From: Tubiluchus corallicola | Lineage: Eukaryota; Priapulida; Priapulimorpha; Priapulimorphida; Tubiluchidae | Direction: 5' to 3' | Length of the DNA: 64,000 nucleotides | NCBI GenBank assembly: GCA_030141605.1 | Contig: JAQGDQ010000004.1 | Location: forward strand, 1,240,001 to 1,304,000 | Shown: one piece after another, positions 1 through 13,360 of the stretch | How positions within the stretch are numbered: position 1 is the stretch's first letter | How the letters are laid out: each line of letters opens with the position of its first letter | The notes under the pieces: generated by a model | Told to the model about the DNA's origin: nothing | The model's input: the letters and a program-made list of their open reading frames with translations, nothing else | Database searches by the model: none | Made by a program: the position numbers and the translations under genes

Positions 1-294
1 TATCAATCAATCATATAACTTTTAGATTACTTTACAGTCACGTCAGTGACGTACATGGTAATATACTCAGCTGACATGGTTATAATGTACAATAGTATAG
101 CAAACTTTTATATTACTAGTCTTGCAGATGCAATTAAAGTGAACATAAGCTTATTTAAACCTACAATGTCTTCTCTGTGACGCTGACACCACAAAAGGTA
201 CAATTGCCCGACATGTCTTAGCTTCATTTTGGAACAAAAACTTCGCGAATTTCAAAGTAGATAGAGACATTTTCGGAAATTCAATAAAATTCAC

Positions 295-503
295 GTGTTT
301 CTTCCAAAAGCGTGGGCTCCACAGAAAAAGCCGTCAAATGACCAATTAGATTCGAGGTTTTTAGGTTTTTCTAAAGTCAGAAATATAGTACGGAGAATCC
401 CATTGGCTGGTAAACGTAAGGTGCCCTTCATTCGTTGGAAATACTTGGAAGTACAGTATTTTGGGCTCTTCTATTTTGAGCGTGGTTTTCAGCGCTTAAC
501 GGG
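295..503 (+). other. Possible 5' untranslated exon of NNT
   Basis: A strong donor (GG then GTAAGTA) lies at 504, and the first coding exon of NNT starts at an acceptor ending at 920, just upstream of the ATG. This suggests a non-coding first exon ending at 503 and a 417-bp 5' intron. The left edge of this exon is unknown. The open frame here has no ATG and is probably chance. Inside the proposed intron, at about 642-654, AAGATGGCTGC resembles a YY1-type promoter motif, so transcription could alternatively start there. Confidence 0.35.
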
Positions 504-928
504 GTAAGTAGCATATCTGTTTTCATTTCATTTCATTGCTTACTTATTCCACTAGAAACACTCTACAAAAGTTTAGCAACTACCTACTTGATTTAGACGA
601 TACATTCTATGCCAATCTTTCAAATGTACAGTAAAAAGTCAAGATGGCTGCGTCCATAGCTTATCATTATGTTACCGGTTATGGCGGCGGTTACTGTGCT
701 GTCCACTCAACATAGCAAATTATCTTGTAGCACATCATGTTTCTGAAGATAGAACTCGATACTATGATCGTAATTATAATACTTAGCTCATTTTTATCTG
801 TCTATTCGAACAAAACTGAGTGTCAAACAACATAATTTATGTTTTTTATTTAAATAATAAATTATTTTTGTTTGCATTGTTTAAGCAATCTACTTTTATG
901 CCAGTTTTTTGCGTTTATAGGTACAACA

Positions 929-3900
929 ATGGCTCAGCTGTTGCGAGTCTACATCAGAGCCCCGAAGGCTAGTTCTTGGTCTGTAAAGAACGCTCAAACT
1001 TACACTCGTCTTTTCTGCACTAAGGCAGAGAAAAGTGAGCCTGCAGTTCGAGGCACCCCATACAAAGAGCTCAGCATTGGCATTCCAAAAGAAGTTTTCA
1101 AAAACGAAAGGAGAGTTGCCATTACACCAGCAGTAACTGCCACATTCACAAAAAAGGGTTTCAGTGTTAATGTTCAAGAGAATGCAGGTGCTGAAGCCAA
1201 GTTTTCCAATGCCGAGTACGAGGAAGCCGGGGCAAAGATCACTGATATTAACAAAGTGTTTAACAGCGATATTGTGTTGAAAGTACGTCCTCCTATGACA
1301 CCTGAGTTGCCACTGTTCAAAGACAATGGCACACTAATCAGCTTTTTGTATCCAGCACAGAACAAAGATTTAGTGAATGAACTTGCAAAGAAGAAGTTGT
1401 CTGTTTTTGGGATGGACTGTGTTCCAAGGATCAGTCGTGCTCAAGTTTTCGATGCATTGAGTTCGATGTCTAACATCTCGGGTTATAAAGCGGTTGTCGA
1501 AGCAGCTAATCATTTTGGAAGATTTTTTACGGGTATGCTTGTTATTGTAACCATTGACTAACTGACGACCATAACTTAGACCTCATTTTTTAGTTACGTA
1601 AATTATTTTTGTCTTTTGATTTAGTTATATGATTTGATTTTTGGTGTAACTGCAGTACTGTCTATTGTGATCTGTGTTAAATGGTAATATTATAAGTACT
1701 TGATCAATATAAGCTGACTGCTGAAATAAATTACTTTGTTTTTCAGTGCTCACAGATTCAGCAGCCATTCGTGAAATTTTTAATTGAAGATTACAGTTCT
1801 GACTTCCACCCCCTTTCCTTTCCCACACTTATTTTGGAAATGACTAAGTATAACCTAAGCCTGTTTGTTACTGATAGCTGTTTGCCATTGCAGGTCAGAT
1901 CACTGCAGCAGGTAAGGTTCCTCCAGCTAAAGTTCTTGTTATTGGTGGTGGCGTTGCCGGTTTAGCATCAGTCGGTACAGCAAAAAGTATGGGTGCCATT
2001 GTACGGGCATTTGATACGAGAGCAGCTGTGAAGGAACAAGTGCAATCACTTGGAGCTGAATTTCTGGAAGTTGAATTAGAGGTATTTGAATATAATTAAT
2101 GTGATGTTAACTGTCTTTATTAAGTTTGCTTAAAGTTCATACTTTTGCTACTTAAGTTTAGATTCATATTTTATTACCTACCTAGAAATTTTATGAAGTG
2201 GCATGATTGTCATATATGGAATTTTTTTGCAATTTATTTCATAGGAATCTGGAGAAGGAACAGGAGGCTATGCTAAAGAGATGTCACCGGAATTTATTGC
2301 TGCTGAAATGGAATTATTTGCCAAACAATGTCGTGAAGTCGACATTGTAATCACCACAGCATTGATTCCAGGGAAACCTGCACCCAAGCTTATTTCCAAG
2401 GTGCAACTCATTAAAATGTTGCTAAAATGTGTACCAGTTATAAACTCGTGAACAGTTTGAATCAAATGTGCTTTTGCGCACTATATATGATTGATGAATT
2501 TAATTATACAATTTATATATGTTTGATATAGTGGACGTGTGTATTTGCACATAGACATATACCACATTTTAGGGAGTATATAGTGAGAATTAATGTGTTA
2601 CTACAAATTTGCTATTTTTTGGTGGTTGGCAGTTATATTGCTCAGCCTATAGTTAGCTAATTGAAAGTACATAGTATGTTCAGAATGGTTTCGAGTGTTA
2701 CATTTGTTAATTGCAAAACATAACACAGAATGAATAGTTACACAGAAGTAAAAGTAAATCATTGCTTTCAGTCCAATTGACATACTTTTCAAAACTAGAA
2801 CGTACCAACAACACAAGACAATAATCAATGACTATTTAAATTTTACCTTTGATTTTGTAGGAAATGATAGAATCAATGAGAGATGGGTCAGTTGTTGTAG
2901 ATCTTGCTGCTGAAGCTGGTGGAAATATAGAAACAATAAAACCTGGTGAAATTTACAATTACAAGGGAGTAACACACATTGGTTACACAGATCTACCCAG
3001 CAGATTACCTACCCAGAGCAGCACTCTCTACGGAAACAACATCTCTAAATTATTGCTTTCTTTTGGTAAGTACCCATTATTTTTATTAAATTCTTTTCCT
3101 TTATCTGTTTTTAGTGCTGATTATAAATCTTATAATTTCAGCAATATTTTATTTCACTGTAAAATTCAAATTTATTGCATTCTGTCAGGATTTTTATCTC
3201 GGTCTTCAGATAGACTTACGTCATAGATTTCCCAGTTGGCTTATTCTATGCTATTACTGATTTTTGTTTGTTGTGATGGTTAACTAAAGTTCAATAACTT
3301 TACCATCTCAACTACAAACTGTAATATCAGGAGAACGTAGTGGCCCTAATCAGTGATCAGATGAAGGTCTTCCCAACCAGAAAGTCAAGATGGAAACTAT
3401 GCCTAAAATTTAAATGGCACTGTGTAGCAGTGAGATGGTAGGTTTATTTTGTTGATGAAAATTAATGATCTCAGAAAAAACACTGTAAATATATGAGGTC
3501 AAAATCATCCACTTAAAAATGTTCTTTTCTACTCTGTGGCATATGATTGTATTCCCACGTTGTAGCACTTTTAAGTTCACAAGGCTTTTTGTTTAAATTA
3601 TTAAAAGCGCTTTGGCAAGTTATATACCATTATACATAAGTTTTCTTAAACTAATACAGATTGGTGGATGATAATTGCTGAACAAATTAGTTAGACATTT
3701 CTACCTGGCTCACAACTTTCCAGCATTTTTTCATCTTGTTAACTGGTAGATTAATTGCTAGTTTATTAGTTTACTAATTTTGACTTATCACATTTAGAAG
3801 CCACTGTTGCGTTATAATCAATTAATTTGATTAATTAAATTGCTTGTTATGCCTGTTATGAAATGGGACTAAAGATGAGAAGCCTTGCTGGATCAGTGCC

Positions 3901-6900
3901 TTCCTTTGTAGGTCTACAGAAGGCTAGAATATGCATATTATAACTGCAAGCTCGCATGTCCAAATATCGGTGGGATCACAATTTTTCAACATCTTTTTTA
4001 TGTAGTCTGTGCATCATAGTGATTTGTTGTTCATTAGTTTAGCATAAACTATTTATTCATTCTAACTGTACAAGTAAGCTGTTATTGGTGGAAGATGTTA
4101 TTATGTTTTAATCAGCCAGATTTTTTGTATTTCATTGCCACTATAGACAACATTGACCCATATTTTTAATTGCTTTATAAAAGTACGTTATATTATAAGC
4201 CAGTACTTAGTGTGTGAAATTGAGAAGTGGCTATGATTTATGCTTTGTTTGTCTTTTGTAGGTGAGCAGAATCATTACTATTTGGACATGGAAGATGAGG
4301 TAGTTCGTGGTTCAATTGTTCTGCACAAAGGAGAAATGATGTGGCCGCCTCCTCCTCCAAAAGAGTTGTCACAGCCCTCGGCTCCAGTACCTAAAGTAGG
4401 GGCAGCCATTGCTCCAGTAGAACCCAACTATTATGCTGACACTATGAAGAATTCGATTGCATACACTACAGGTGACAGACATTAGTCAAAGTATTAGGGC
4501 TAGAAATGATTATTTCCAATTTGTTAATTGCATCTTTAGAAAGGCATTTATGAAGGCCGTTTTTTTTGTCATTTTCAAAAAACTTGTTTTTAGTGCAATT
4601 TAATTTTGAGCTGATATTGACAAAATCTCTGAAATTTCAAAAGCTAGTTTTTTTGAACAACATAACCTATGACAATTGTATTGTTAAGATTTATAATTAA
4701 TTTCTATAGGTCTAGCAAGCATTGTTGGCATTGGTGCAATTGCACCAGACATGAACTTTACTACTATGTGTACCACCTTTGGATTAGCAGGAATTGTGGG
4801 TGAGTTTTGCATTCATCTACGTTTTAATAAAGTGTCATCTTGTATGCATTTAATTGTGTAGGTTTGTCATTGAATTTATTTTGCTTTGTTATTTATGATC
4901 GACATGACATTTTAACCTCATTAACTTCTTGGCGAAGAGTTGAACATCACTCTTGACTAAGTATCATTTAATAACATGTGTACTTTTCTACTGTTATTTT
5001 TTGTTAGGTTACCATACTGTCTGGGGTGTTACTCCAGCCCTACATTCACCACTCATGTCGGTGACGAATGCCATTTCTGGAATCACTGCTGTAGGTGGAA
5101 TTCTGATGATGGGTGGTGGCATACTCCCGCAAACCACACCTCAGCTGCTGGGGGCAATCGCTTGCTTTATTTCTAGTATTAACATCGGCGGTGGATTTCT
5201 CATCACTAAAAGAATGTTAGACATGTTTAAAAGACCAAGTACGTGAACTGTTGTTTCATCTTATTGTAGATAAACAAACATTCCTGGTGATATTTTTTCC
5301 TCATTATCTAAGAATTATCTGTACGGTGATTGCTTATTTTAATAGTTTTGTTGTTGAATTGAACGTGCTTTAATAAATGTGTTGTTTTGTAAACATTTTT
5401 TAATAGCTGATCCGCCTGAGTACATGTACCTGTATGCACTCCCAGCTGCATTATTCTTGGGTGGTTATGGAGCCACAGTACTTAATGGTTGCCCTAATGT
5501 TCATCAGATGATGTACCTTGCATCTTCATTGTGCTGCGTCGGGGCCCTAGGAGGATTATCTAATCAGTCAACAAGTCGGGTTGGTAATATATTGGGAATG
5601 ATTGGTGTTACTGGTGGCGTAGGTGCAACTTTAGCAACACTGGATGTATCAAATGAAATCTTCTATCAAATAGGAGCTTCAATGTTAGTAGGTATGTTAT
5701 AAAATTCTAATAAACATTTAACATTAACAGTTTTCCTTCTAGCTCTGGCATTTAATGTTAAATTTAATAAGAACAAATGTCATGGTGAAAATGAAAGAAT
5801 TTTGACTCTCACTTGATGAGGTAGTTAAACTTCATTGATAATAACTTTCCATAACTGTAACTTATGTTTTTGCAAAAAGTTTGTGCATGTAAGTCTGCTT
5901 GGTCTGTCTTCATTGTATTTAAATTATTTCTTGTACATTTTAACGTATCTAATTAAATTTTAACATTCATGTTTCAATAGGTGGAGCCATTGGTACTGTT
6001 ATTGCAAACAAGATAGAGGTAACAGACCTACCACAATTGGTTGCCTTATTTCACAGTTTTGTTGGTATGGCAGCGGTATTGACTTGTATAGCAACATACA
6101 TGCATGAGTATCAAACATTTGCTACTGACCCGGCAGCTGATGTCGTGAAGACGTTCTTGTTTCTTGGTACATACATCGGTGGCGTAACTTTCAGTGGGTC
6201 TCTCGTGGCTTATGGCAAGCTGCAAGGTATGGAATATTACATTTATCGTAAGGAATTAGCATGATTCATACCACGTTCTTAGATCGTGTTTTCTAGGACA
6301 AGTGCAGTTAGTGTGCACCTACTGTTTTGGGTATTTCTTACAGTTTTTGTCTTCTTTCATGCTATGTTTTAATAATAATAATATGTGTTTATAAGCTTAA
6401 AATTAGGATTGAATAACAATGTAGTGAAATTCACATCTGGAGTCTGTGTGCAAAAACATAAACTCTAGTGTAAAACATTTACATTTTTTAAACAATATCG
6501 GTGCATATTGGCAGCATGGGAAACCTTACATACAATGGCTGTGTTAAGGGTGTTAGATGGTGTAATTGCATCTATTTGTATAGAATAAAATAAAATTAAT
6601 TAAGGTAAAAGTAAAGTTTAATTACGTTTTTAACTTAATGCAGAAAACTAATGTAGAGTTGTTTATGTTTAGAAATAATAAGAAAACTAAATAAAGTCAG
6701 GTATTCGAGATTTTATGAACCACACTCTCAGGCTTCGAGCCATGCACAACATGGTCGTTTGGAGACTAATAATTACTAGCGAGCTGACGAAACTCGACGT
6801 CTTTGCACTGCTAGAATTACAATCTTGTTGGTTTGTTGTTGAAGGGTGTGCTCATAGATGTAAGAAACTACATAGTTCCAACACACTCTTTAATTTCTAT

Positions 6901-9900
6901 TGGTTTTGCTTTTAGTCATAGCATTTATTTCTAATCTGAAAGACTAATGGGTCTCGTAGACCTCAAGTATGTTCAAGATAGAAAATGTCATCTCACAATG
7001 TGTTTTTAACCAACCTAGCATTTTCATGTAGGGGTACAAGTTCTGCAGACATGTCAGTCTAATGATCATGCAGTGATACTCAGACTGCGGCAGGCTCATG
7101 GCTCTTGAAAAGTATAGGTGTTGTTTCTCAAAAGCATATGCAGTTTTTTAGCTTTTTACATTCATTTGCTTTCATCTCATTTTACATGAAAGAATTGCTA
7201 CAAAATGCTAAAACTTCTAGTAAAACTAGTCTAGAATCAATTTGTAAAGTTCCTTAGCTGAAATAAAACTGCCCACTAAACTTCCCTTCCTCATGTTCGG
7301 CTAAATAGTTTTACCAAAAATAATTTCTTGTGTTTAGTAGTTTAATCATGCTTTCACACAACATTCAAGAGTTGCTACATAGCTTGAACATGTCTGAGTA
7401 TAGGTACATGAGTATAGGAACGGATATAGTGGGAGTTTGTTACGGCTTGTTACTTTTACTATGCTAATATCACCTCAAGTGCAACTGCTTGTGTAAATAC
7501 AATCTGTGGCGGTGTGTGCATCTTGCAATCTAAATTCAAAGTTTGTAAAATATTACTAATGAAACTTTCTGAATATCAATATTTGTGTCACATTTACTTT
7601 ATTCAAATTCATAACTTGAGAATTAGGTTTAATGGACTTCACTGTTCTTACAACTATAACCAGTACCTTTGTTTCTAAAGTTACACTGTTACAGCAGCAC
7701 TACATCACTATCAATGTTTTAAACTTTGTGAAAGCTCAAAAAAACAACAATTGTACTTGCAAGTGAAAGCACAACTTTAATTTATTTTTAAATCAAATTT
7801 TTTTATTAAATTTAAGGTTCAAAACTGGCTAAAATGCAGGAAACGCATCAGTTTCTGGGGCTCGCAACCCCCCACCCCCGGGAGAGCTTACAGAGCTCCT
7901 CCAAACCCCTGGCTGTTCCAGCCTTCAAAAACTTCTGTATCCATAACTGCTTACATATGTCTCAGTCAGCTATAAACCAAGTTGCAGTGTCGATAGAAGT
8001 TTGTAGCTCATGGCAACCGGGGACTCAGGTTTGGGAAACTGTGTTGAATCTATTATACCTTTAACAGATGTGTAATTCCTCTGGCATAAACGAACCACAA
8101 GTATGGTGTTGTTCTCAGATCAGTTCAAACACCACCAGTGCAATGATAATAGCACTTTAATGATAATTACAAGTAAAATAAGGTGAGTTATGTTAAGGTA
8201 AACTGCACTATAATAAGGTTAAGTTAACTTGTATTCGTGATCTCAGGATTAGTGATGGCATGAAAACTGGAAATGATGTCAATTTAAAAAAACTTTGAAA
8301 TTTTTGAAAATGCATTGTACTGTTAGAGAAAATTATGCAGTTTTACATGCCTTATTAATGTTTTCAAATTAGGCTTGGAAAGTCATGTTGTCTATTAAAC
8401 TTGTTCAGTTCGCTATCATAAGTTTTCTCATATTCTCATAAGCCTCTCATCTTTCTTTCACTGATTCACACAATATCTTATTACAGCCATAGTCTTGATA
8501 AGGTTGCATAAATTTAGCAGAAATCTATTTGCATCTGAAATGCAATAAAAGCACTTTGAAGGAAAGACTGATAATTTGTTTTTAAGAGCATGATAGAATA
8601 ATACCTTGTCGTATCTACCTTAAATGATATGAGTGCAATAAATTAATCATTTTCTTTTCTATTACGTATGTAAAGAATACATTAAATTAGTTCTTTCTTA
8701 TTAGGTCTGTTAGACTCTGCTCCACTACTTCTGCCCGCTCGTCATGCTTTAAATCTTGGACTTCTGGCTGGTAATGTTGGGGCAATGGCTTGGTATATGA
8801 TTGACCCTTCATATGCTGTTGACATGGGATGCTTGTATACAACTGCTGGTTTATCTACAATTATGGGTGTTACATTAACTGTAGCAATAGGAGGTGAGCA
8901 TTAGAATATTTTTTCATTTGGGTAACCTGAACATTTTGCTGTTTTCAACAGTGAGCAACTTTTTCCAAAATTTATAATTTTAATACCAAAGTGTAGATAT
9001 TCTATCTATAACCTATCTGTACTTTATTTTGTTTTTTTTTGTCTGTTTTGGGCTTTTCCCTTGGAATTACAGGTCTAACATGATTTGAATAACAAAGTTA
9101 TAGTGTAACTGTCGATGAAGGTGGCATTAACATTTTTTTGCAATGTAACTCTTATTTGGCAGGGTGTCAAGTCTTGATACGTTTTCTAGGTGCTGACATG
9201 CCTGTGGTTATCACTGTACTCAACAGTTATTCAGGGTGGGCTCTTTGTGCTGAAGGTTTTATGATGAATAACAATTTGATGACTATTGTTGGAGCACTTA
9301 TTGGTTCTAGTGGAGCCATCCTTTCATACATCATGTGCAAAGTAAGTTTTATCAAGGTGTACAGTCTTTGCTCATAAAGTGTGTAAAATGGAAGGAAATT
9401 ATGGACTGCTTTTTATCTTGAAATTGTTCTTCTATTAGTGTAGAAGTAACTGCTTAATACTTTAATAAGAGCTTGACTTTCTGCCAGAATTATGTTTGTA
9501 ACCCGTGGATTGCAAGATTGAAGCCCGGGAGTACTGCATTCAGTTCTGTGATCACTCAGCATAAAATTTGGCAAATAAACATTGGAAATCTTGTATTTTT
9601 AAGAGCAGTCAACAAATGGCATGCAAACATTGCTTGCAACACATATTTCAGTTAGTGATTGGTATTTCAACCCTATCTTCAAATCTCTCCTGTCTTAAGC
9701 CTTTAAACAATATTATGTTATTGAAATGACTCATGTATGATATAAGTACAAGATGGATAATTTTCATTTTATGATGATGGTTTTGTTGTTCCTAATTCCA
9801 AGATCCAGTAATAAGCTTGCTTCCAATCATGAAACCCCACTATTAAAATGAACCTGATTTGAGTACTTTTCCGAATCATGTACATTTTGTCATATTATTA

Positions 9901-12900
9901 TATGACATTCATAAGTAGATCTTCGGTTTTTAGCTACTGTCACTAAAACATTTTCAAATTAACACTTCGTTTTGCAAGTACAAGTCTTTAACATGTGCGC
10001 GATTGCAATGAACAAGCCAGAAAACAGTTGCAATATATTAAGAGACGAAATCAAATTTTATTCTCGATTATAGTGTGTTTTTCTAATTTTTGTTTCAATT
10101 CTCAGCAATCAAATGTGGATGTAATAATTAAGCAATTGTCATTTGTACTTTTTATTACACGCATATCACTGTTTGCCAGATAAAAGCAGTAAGAAGTCGA
10201 CCAATGAGCTTTTACCATTTTTATGTCGTCTTACTTCGCTTTTGTGCACTATAATATATGTAGAAACAATCACATTAAGTACAGTTTGTTACATTTTGCT
10301 TGACTACACTGATATAATGATGTACAAACAAAGCAACAGCCGGCCAATTAGCAGTCAGCTTGCGAAACAATGGACTGTGTCTGTAGTATGGAGGATTTTT
10401 TAACAGTCCAGGTTTTGTCCGATGCTTTCGATATCCATAAAAGCAAGGTCTGGCAAATCGAGATATGAGTGTATTTCTATGCAGTATGATAATTGCTGAG
10501 TTATACTAATCTTGTTATTATAGATTGTTCTTGTTCCGAGATAACAATTTATATGATAGTTTTTTGTATTTTTGTGAATCTTGTGACAATGATGTCACTT
10601 CTATTTTTTGTAGTAAATAATGATAGATCATAATAAATTCCTGCCTTAGGCAAAAGCAATGGATGTTTATTGACTTGTTCATTAAAATGGGTACTTTTAG
10701 CAGGCAATTAAATCCCTACAAAAGTATCTAACACCAATGTTAAAGCTTTTTTTCCATGATAGCTCTGAAATGGTATTCAAAGCCCCTGGAACATATAACC
10801 AATTTGCTAATTTAAATAGATTACTTAATTTAAAATTTTCTTCCTCTTTAACTCTAGGCCATGAATAGATCATTGCCTAACGTAATTCTTGGAGGTTTTG
10901 GAACAAGCTCAACAGGAACTGGGAAAGCACAGGAAATCACCGGAACTCATACGGAAGTTAATGTTGACCAATCAGTTGATATGATAACTGCTGCAAAGAA
11001 CATAATTATCACTCCAGGGTGAGTAAAATAACCTGTGCCAAAATGTGTGTATTTATGCTTATCCATGTATTATAGAAGATTATAATAGAACTTGTGTGCG
11101 ATGTATTTGTTATTTATTGGTGTAAATAGTGGTAAAGTAATTTGAGTTCTACCAAAGCATTTGTCAATGATTTTGAAATGTACTATTTTATCTTAGCCAT
11201 TTTTAGGTTTCTGTATATATTTTGCATGTTATTCATTGAGTTGTATAACAGGTAGTGAAATAAATTAGCCCAGTAGCTGAGGCCGATTTGTTGCAAGGTG
11301 ATTAGCCAAATGGTCTGGTGTGTTAGTTATTACCGAACTTATACAGTGTCGAAGCTGGAGAGTAAATGGTTCATGACTGCCTGGGTTCATTCCTCACTAG
11401 GGATGTTTTCGTTTGGCATGTTGATTCTGGCTGTCTACTTTATTTATCTACCAAGTCCTGCTACTGAGTGCTGGCTTTCGACTTGCAGTGTTCCACATTG
11501 TTTAAGAAAGTGAATGTATTACCAGCCTGGAATAAACTGTTGTAGTTGACTCCACGCATGCAGTGATACAACTATTTATGTTGTTACTGTCGCCTGAACC
11601 AGAATAACACAATAATTGTCGATTATCTTTTCATTAGAGGTGTAATACTACTTTAATCAGTACCTTTTTGATCTGAGAATTATTTGTTGTTTTCGTAGTA
11701 AGTCTTTAAATATTTATCTTTGAAGGTTTTATGGTTGCCCAAAACAGGAAGACACTTCTGCCAGTTCAGTGTTTCATCTGAGAGTATTGTCCTTTATCAT
11801 GAGATAAGTTCTGGTTCTGCCACAGCTATCGATGTTAAATAGGTCTTGCTTTTTAGTGGTTGAATGGTACCAAATTGTTTAATATATTTCATTTTGCTTT
11901 ATGTAGGTACGGTCTTTGTGTGGCAAAAGCACAATACCCTATAGCTGAAATGGTGGATTTCTTACGAAAAAAGGGGAAAACTGTGCGATTTGGTATCCAT
12001 CCTGTGGCAGGTTGGTAAAAACAATATATTGCTTACAAACTGGGTTTGGCATGCAACTCATTGTAGTGACTTTTGTTTTATTTTTTAATTCTATAAATTG
12101 TAGTTGTAAATGTAAAGTTTCAATATTTTTGTCCGCATTTCGTGATGTTGATAAATCTGGAGTTTAAATCTGTTTGGCGGTATATTGCATTCTTATTTGC
12201 ATTTCTTCTCTATTTAACAGTTTTGCTTCTTGTAATTTTGCTTTTTTGACAATTGTATATAATATTTTGAAGGACGAATGCCCGGTCAACTGAATGTGCT
12301 TCTAGCTGAGGCTGGTGTTCCCTATGACATTGTGTTAGAAATGGATGAGATTAATGATGATTTTCCTGAAACTGATCTTACGCTGGTAATTGGAGCTAAC
12401 GATACTGTTAACTCAGCTGCAGAAGACGATCCAAACTCCATTATTGCTGGAATGCCTGTACTACGTGTATGGAAGTCAGAAAATGTAAAGTTATTTTCAG
12501 TTAATTTGTTGTAACGTTAACTTGAAAGTTTTCATTGACAATCAACATTATTTTAACCAAAAAGCTGCAAAACACGTTTAAAAACTTCAAATTTTTTAAT
12601 ATTGCCAAAGTTGTAGAAAATGGTTTCAACTTCCACATGAATAGAGTATTAATTAATAGTGAATTAAAGTAATAATAAGTTTAGACCAAGTTTTTACTTA
12701 ATTAATAGGTCCATAGTGGAAAGTTTAGCATTCTTTCTTTTAACATTTCTGTCAGAAAATTCAGCACAGGAATGCTTCTGTATGCAAGTGTAGACCAAAC
12801 TGTAGTAATTAAATTTTGTAGACTGGCTTACAAATCACTTCTTCTTAGAACTTCCTAAATCACCTCTTCTCTAACATGAATTAGGTAGCCGTTGTTTGTC

Positions 12901-13360
12901 ATCCCTGTTACCTGTGCCTATGTTACTACGTTAACAGTAAAGCGATCGTTCAGTCTACCTGATAAAAATTAATGTCCTTATGTTTTAGATTTCTTTTTGT
13001 ACTGATTTCTTTTTCAATTCCAACATGTACCGAAATGTAATGTGATCATTGAGACAAATAAATGTATTGATTGATTGATCGACAGAACTATTTAGTCAAC
13101 AATCTTGGTTTTCTGCAGATATTTTTCATTGACTCAAAGTTGAACTTTTTTATCCTTGCTAAGGCAGGCAGTGCTGGATATATAATTTACATTTTTTTTG
13201 TTTTTAGGTGATTGTGATGAAGAGAACTTTAGGTGTTGGCTATGCAGCTGTTGATAACCCTATCTTTTACAAACAAAATACGAGCATGTTACTTGGAGAT
13301 GCTAAGAAAACGTGTGATGCTCTCCTGAGTAAGGTTCAAGACCACTATGGTGCTCACTGA
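929..13360 (+). CDS. NNT: NAD(P) transhydrogenase, mitochondrial (15 coding exons)
   Basis: Proton-pumping transhydrogenase of the inner mitochondrial membrane; it moves hydride from NADH to NADP+ using the proton gradient. Coding exons: 929-1532, 1894-2081, 2245-2400, 2861-3065, 4262-4471, 4710-4799, 5008-5238, 5407-5691, 5981-6226, 8705-8893, 9190-9341, 10858-11018, 11907-12010, 12273-12484, 13208-13360. They sum to 3186 nt (1061 aa) with every intron GT-AG and no frame break. The start MAQLLRVY opens a basic presequence; ATG 929 lies 8 nt after an acceptor. Domain I carries the nucleotide loop GGGVAGLA and RAFDTRAA; domain II has the helices around [20 protein letters not shown] and [18 protein letters not shown]; domain III has [35 protein letters not shown] and [16 protein letters not shown]. 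The domain I-II linker is shorter than in human NNT (1086 aa). Converges on the NAD+ carrier gene. Identity is very secure; exact exon edges slightly less. Confidence 0.97.
6227..8704 (+). other. Largest NNT intron, no gene recognised
   Basis: The 2.5-kb intron between the exons ending at 6226 and starting at 8705. It is AT-rich. A GC-richer island at about 7830-8060 (a run of C, a CCCGGG site) looks unlike its surroundings and may be a transposon fragment, but I could not assign it. No tRNA, exon-like or box C/D snoRNA signal was found. Confidence 0.4.
10198..10282 (+). repeat. Fragment shared with the pogo-like element at 30885-31878
   Basis: About 85 bp beginning GACCAATGAGCTTTTA and containing CGCTTTTGTG and ATAATATATGTAGAAA align with 31071-31153. 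Terminal repeats were not found around this copy, so it may be a deleted relative. Confidence 0.55.
11285..11610 (+). repeat. Possible tRNA-derived SINE
   Basis: Lies in the NNT intron 11019-11906. TAGCCAAATGG at about 11303 fits an RNA polymerase III A box and GGGTTCATTCC at about 11383 fits a B box. The spacing of about 80 bp is longer than in a tRNA, and there is no tRNA fold over the whole piece. A longer non-tRNA body follows, ending near AATAAACTGTTG. Its edges are guesses; no second copy is visible here. Confidence 0.4.
12970..13081 (+). repeat. Possible LINE/SINE 3' tail ending in (TTGA)n
   Basis: An A/T-rich stretch ending in four TTGA-like units at 13066-13080, resembling the short tandem repeat that closes many CR1/L2-type non-LTR elements. 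No coding remnant precedes it. Confidence 0.3.

Noticed and set aside
295-507. Open frame of 70 codons
   Set aside because: It begins at GTG, has no ATG and runs into a good splice donor; treated as possible 5' UTR, not coding.
7834-8064. GC-richer open frame in the large NNT intron
   Set aside because: No ATG-driven exon with splice signals in NNT frame and no recognisable domain; possibly repeat-derived.
9769-9856. ATGATGA...CTGA in an NNT intron, possible C/D snoRNA
   Set aside because: The spacing is plausible but flanks do not pair into a terminal stem and no internal C'/D' pair is evident.
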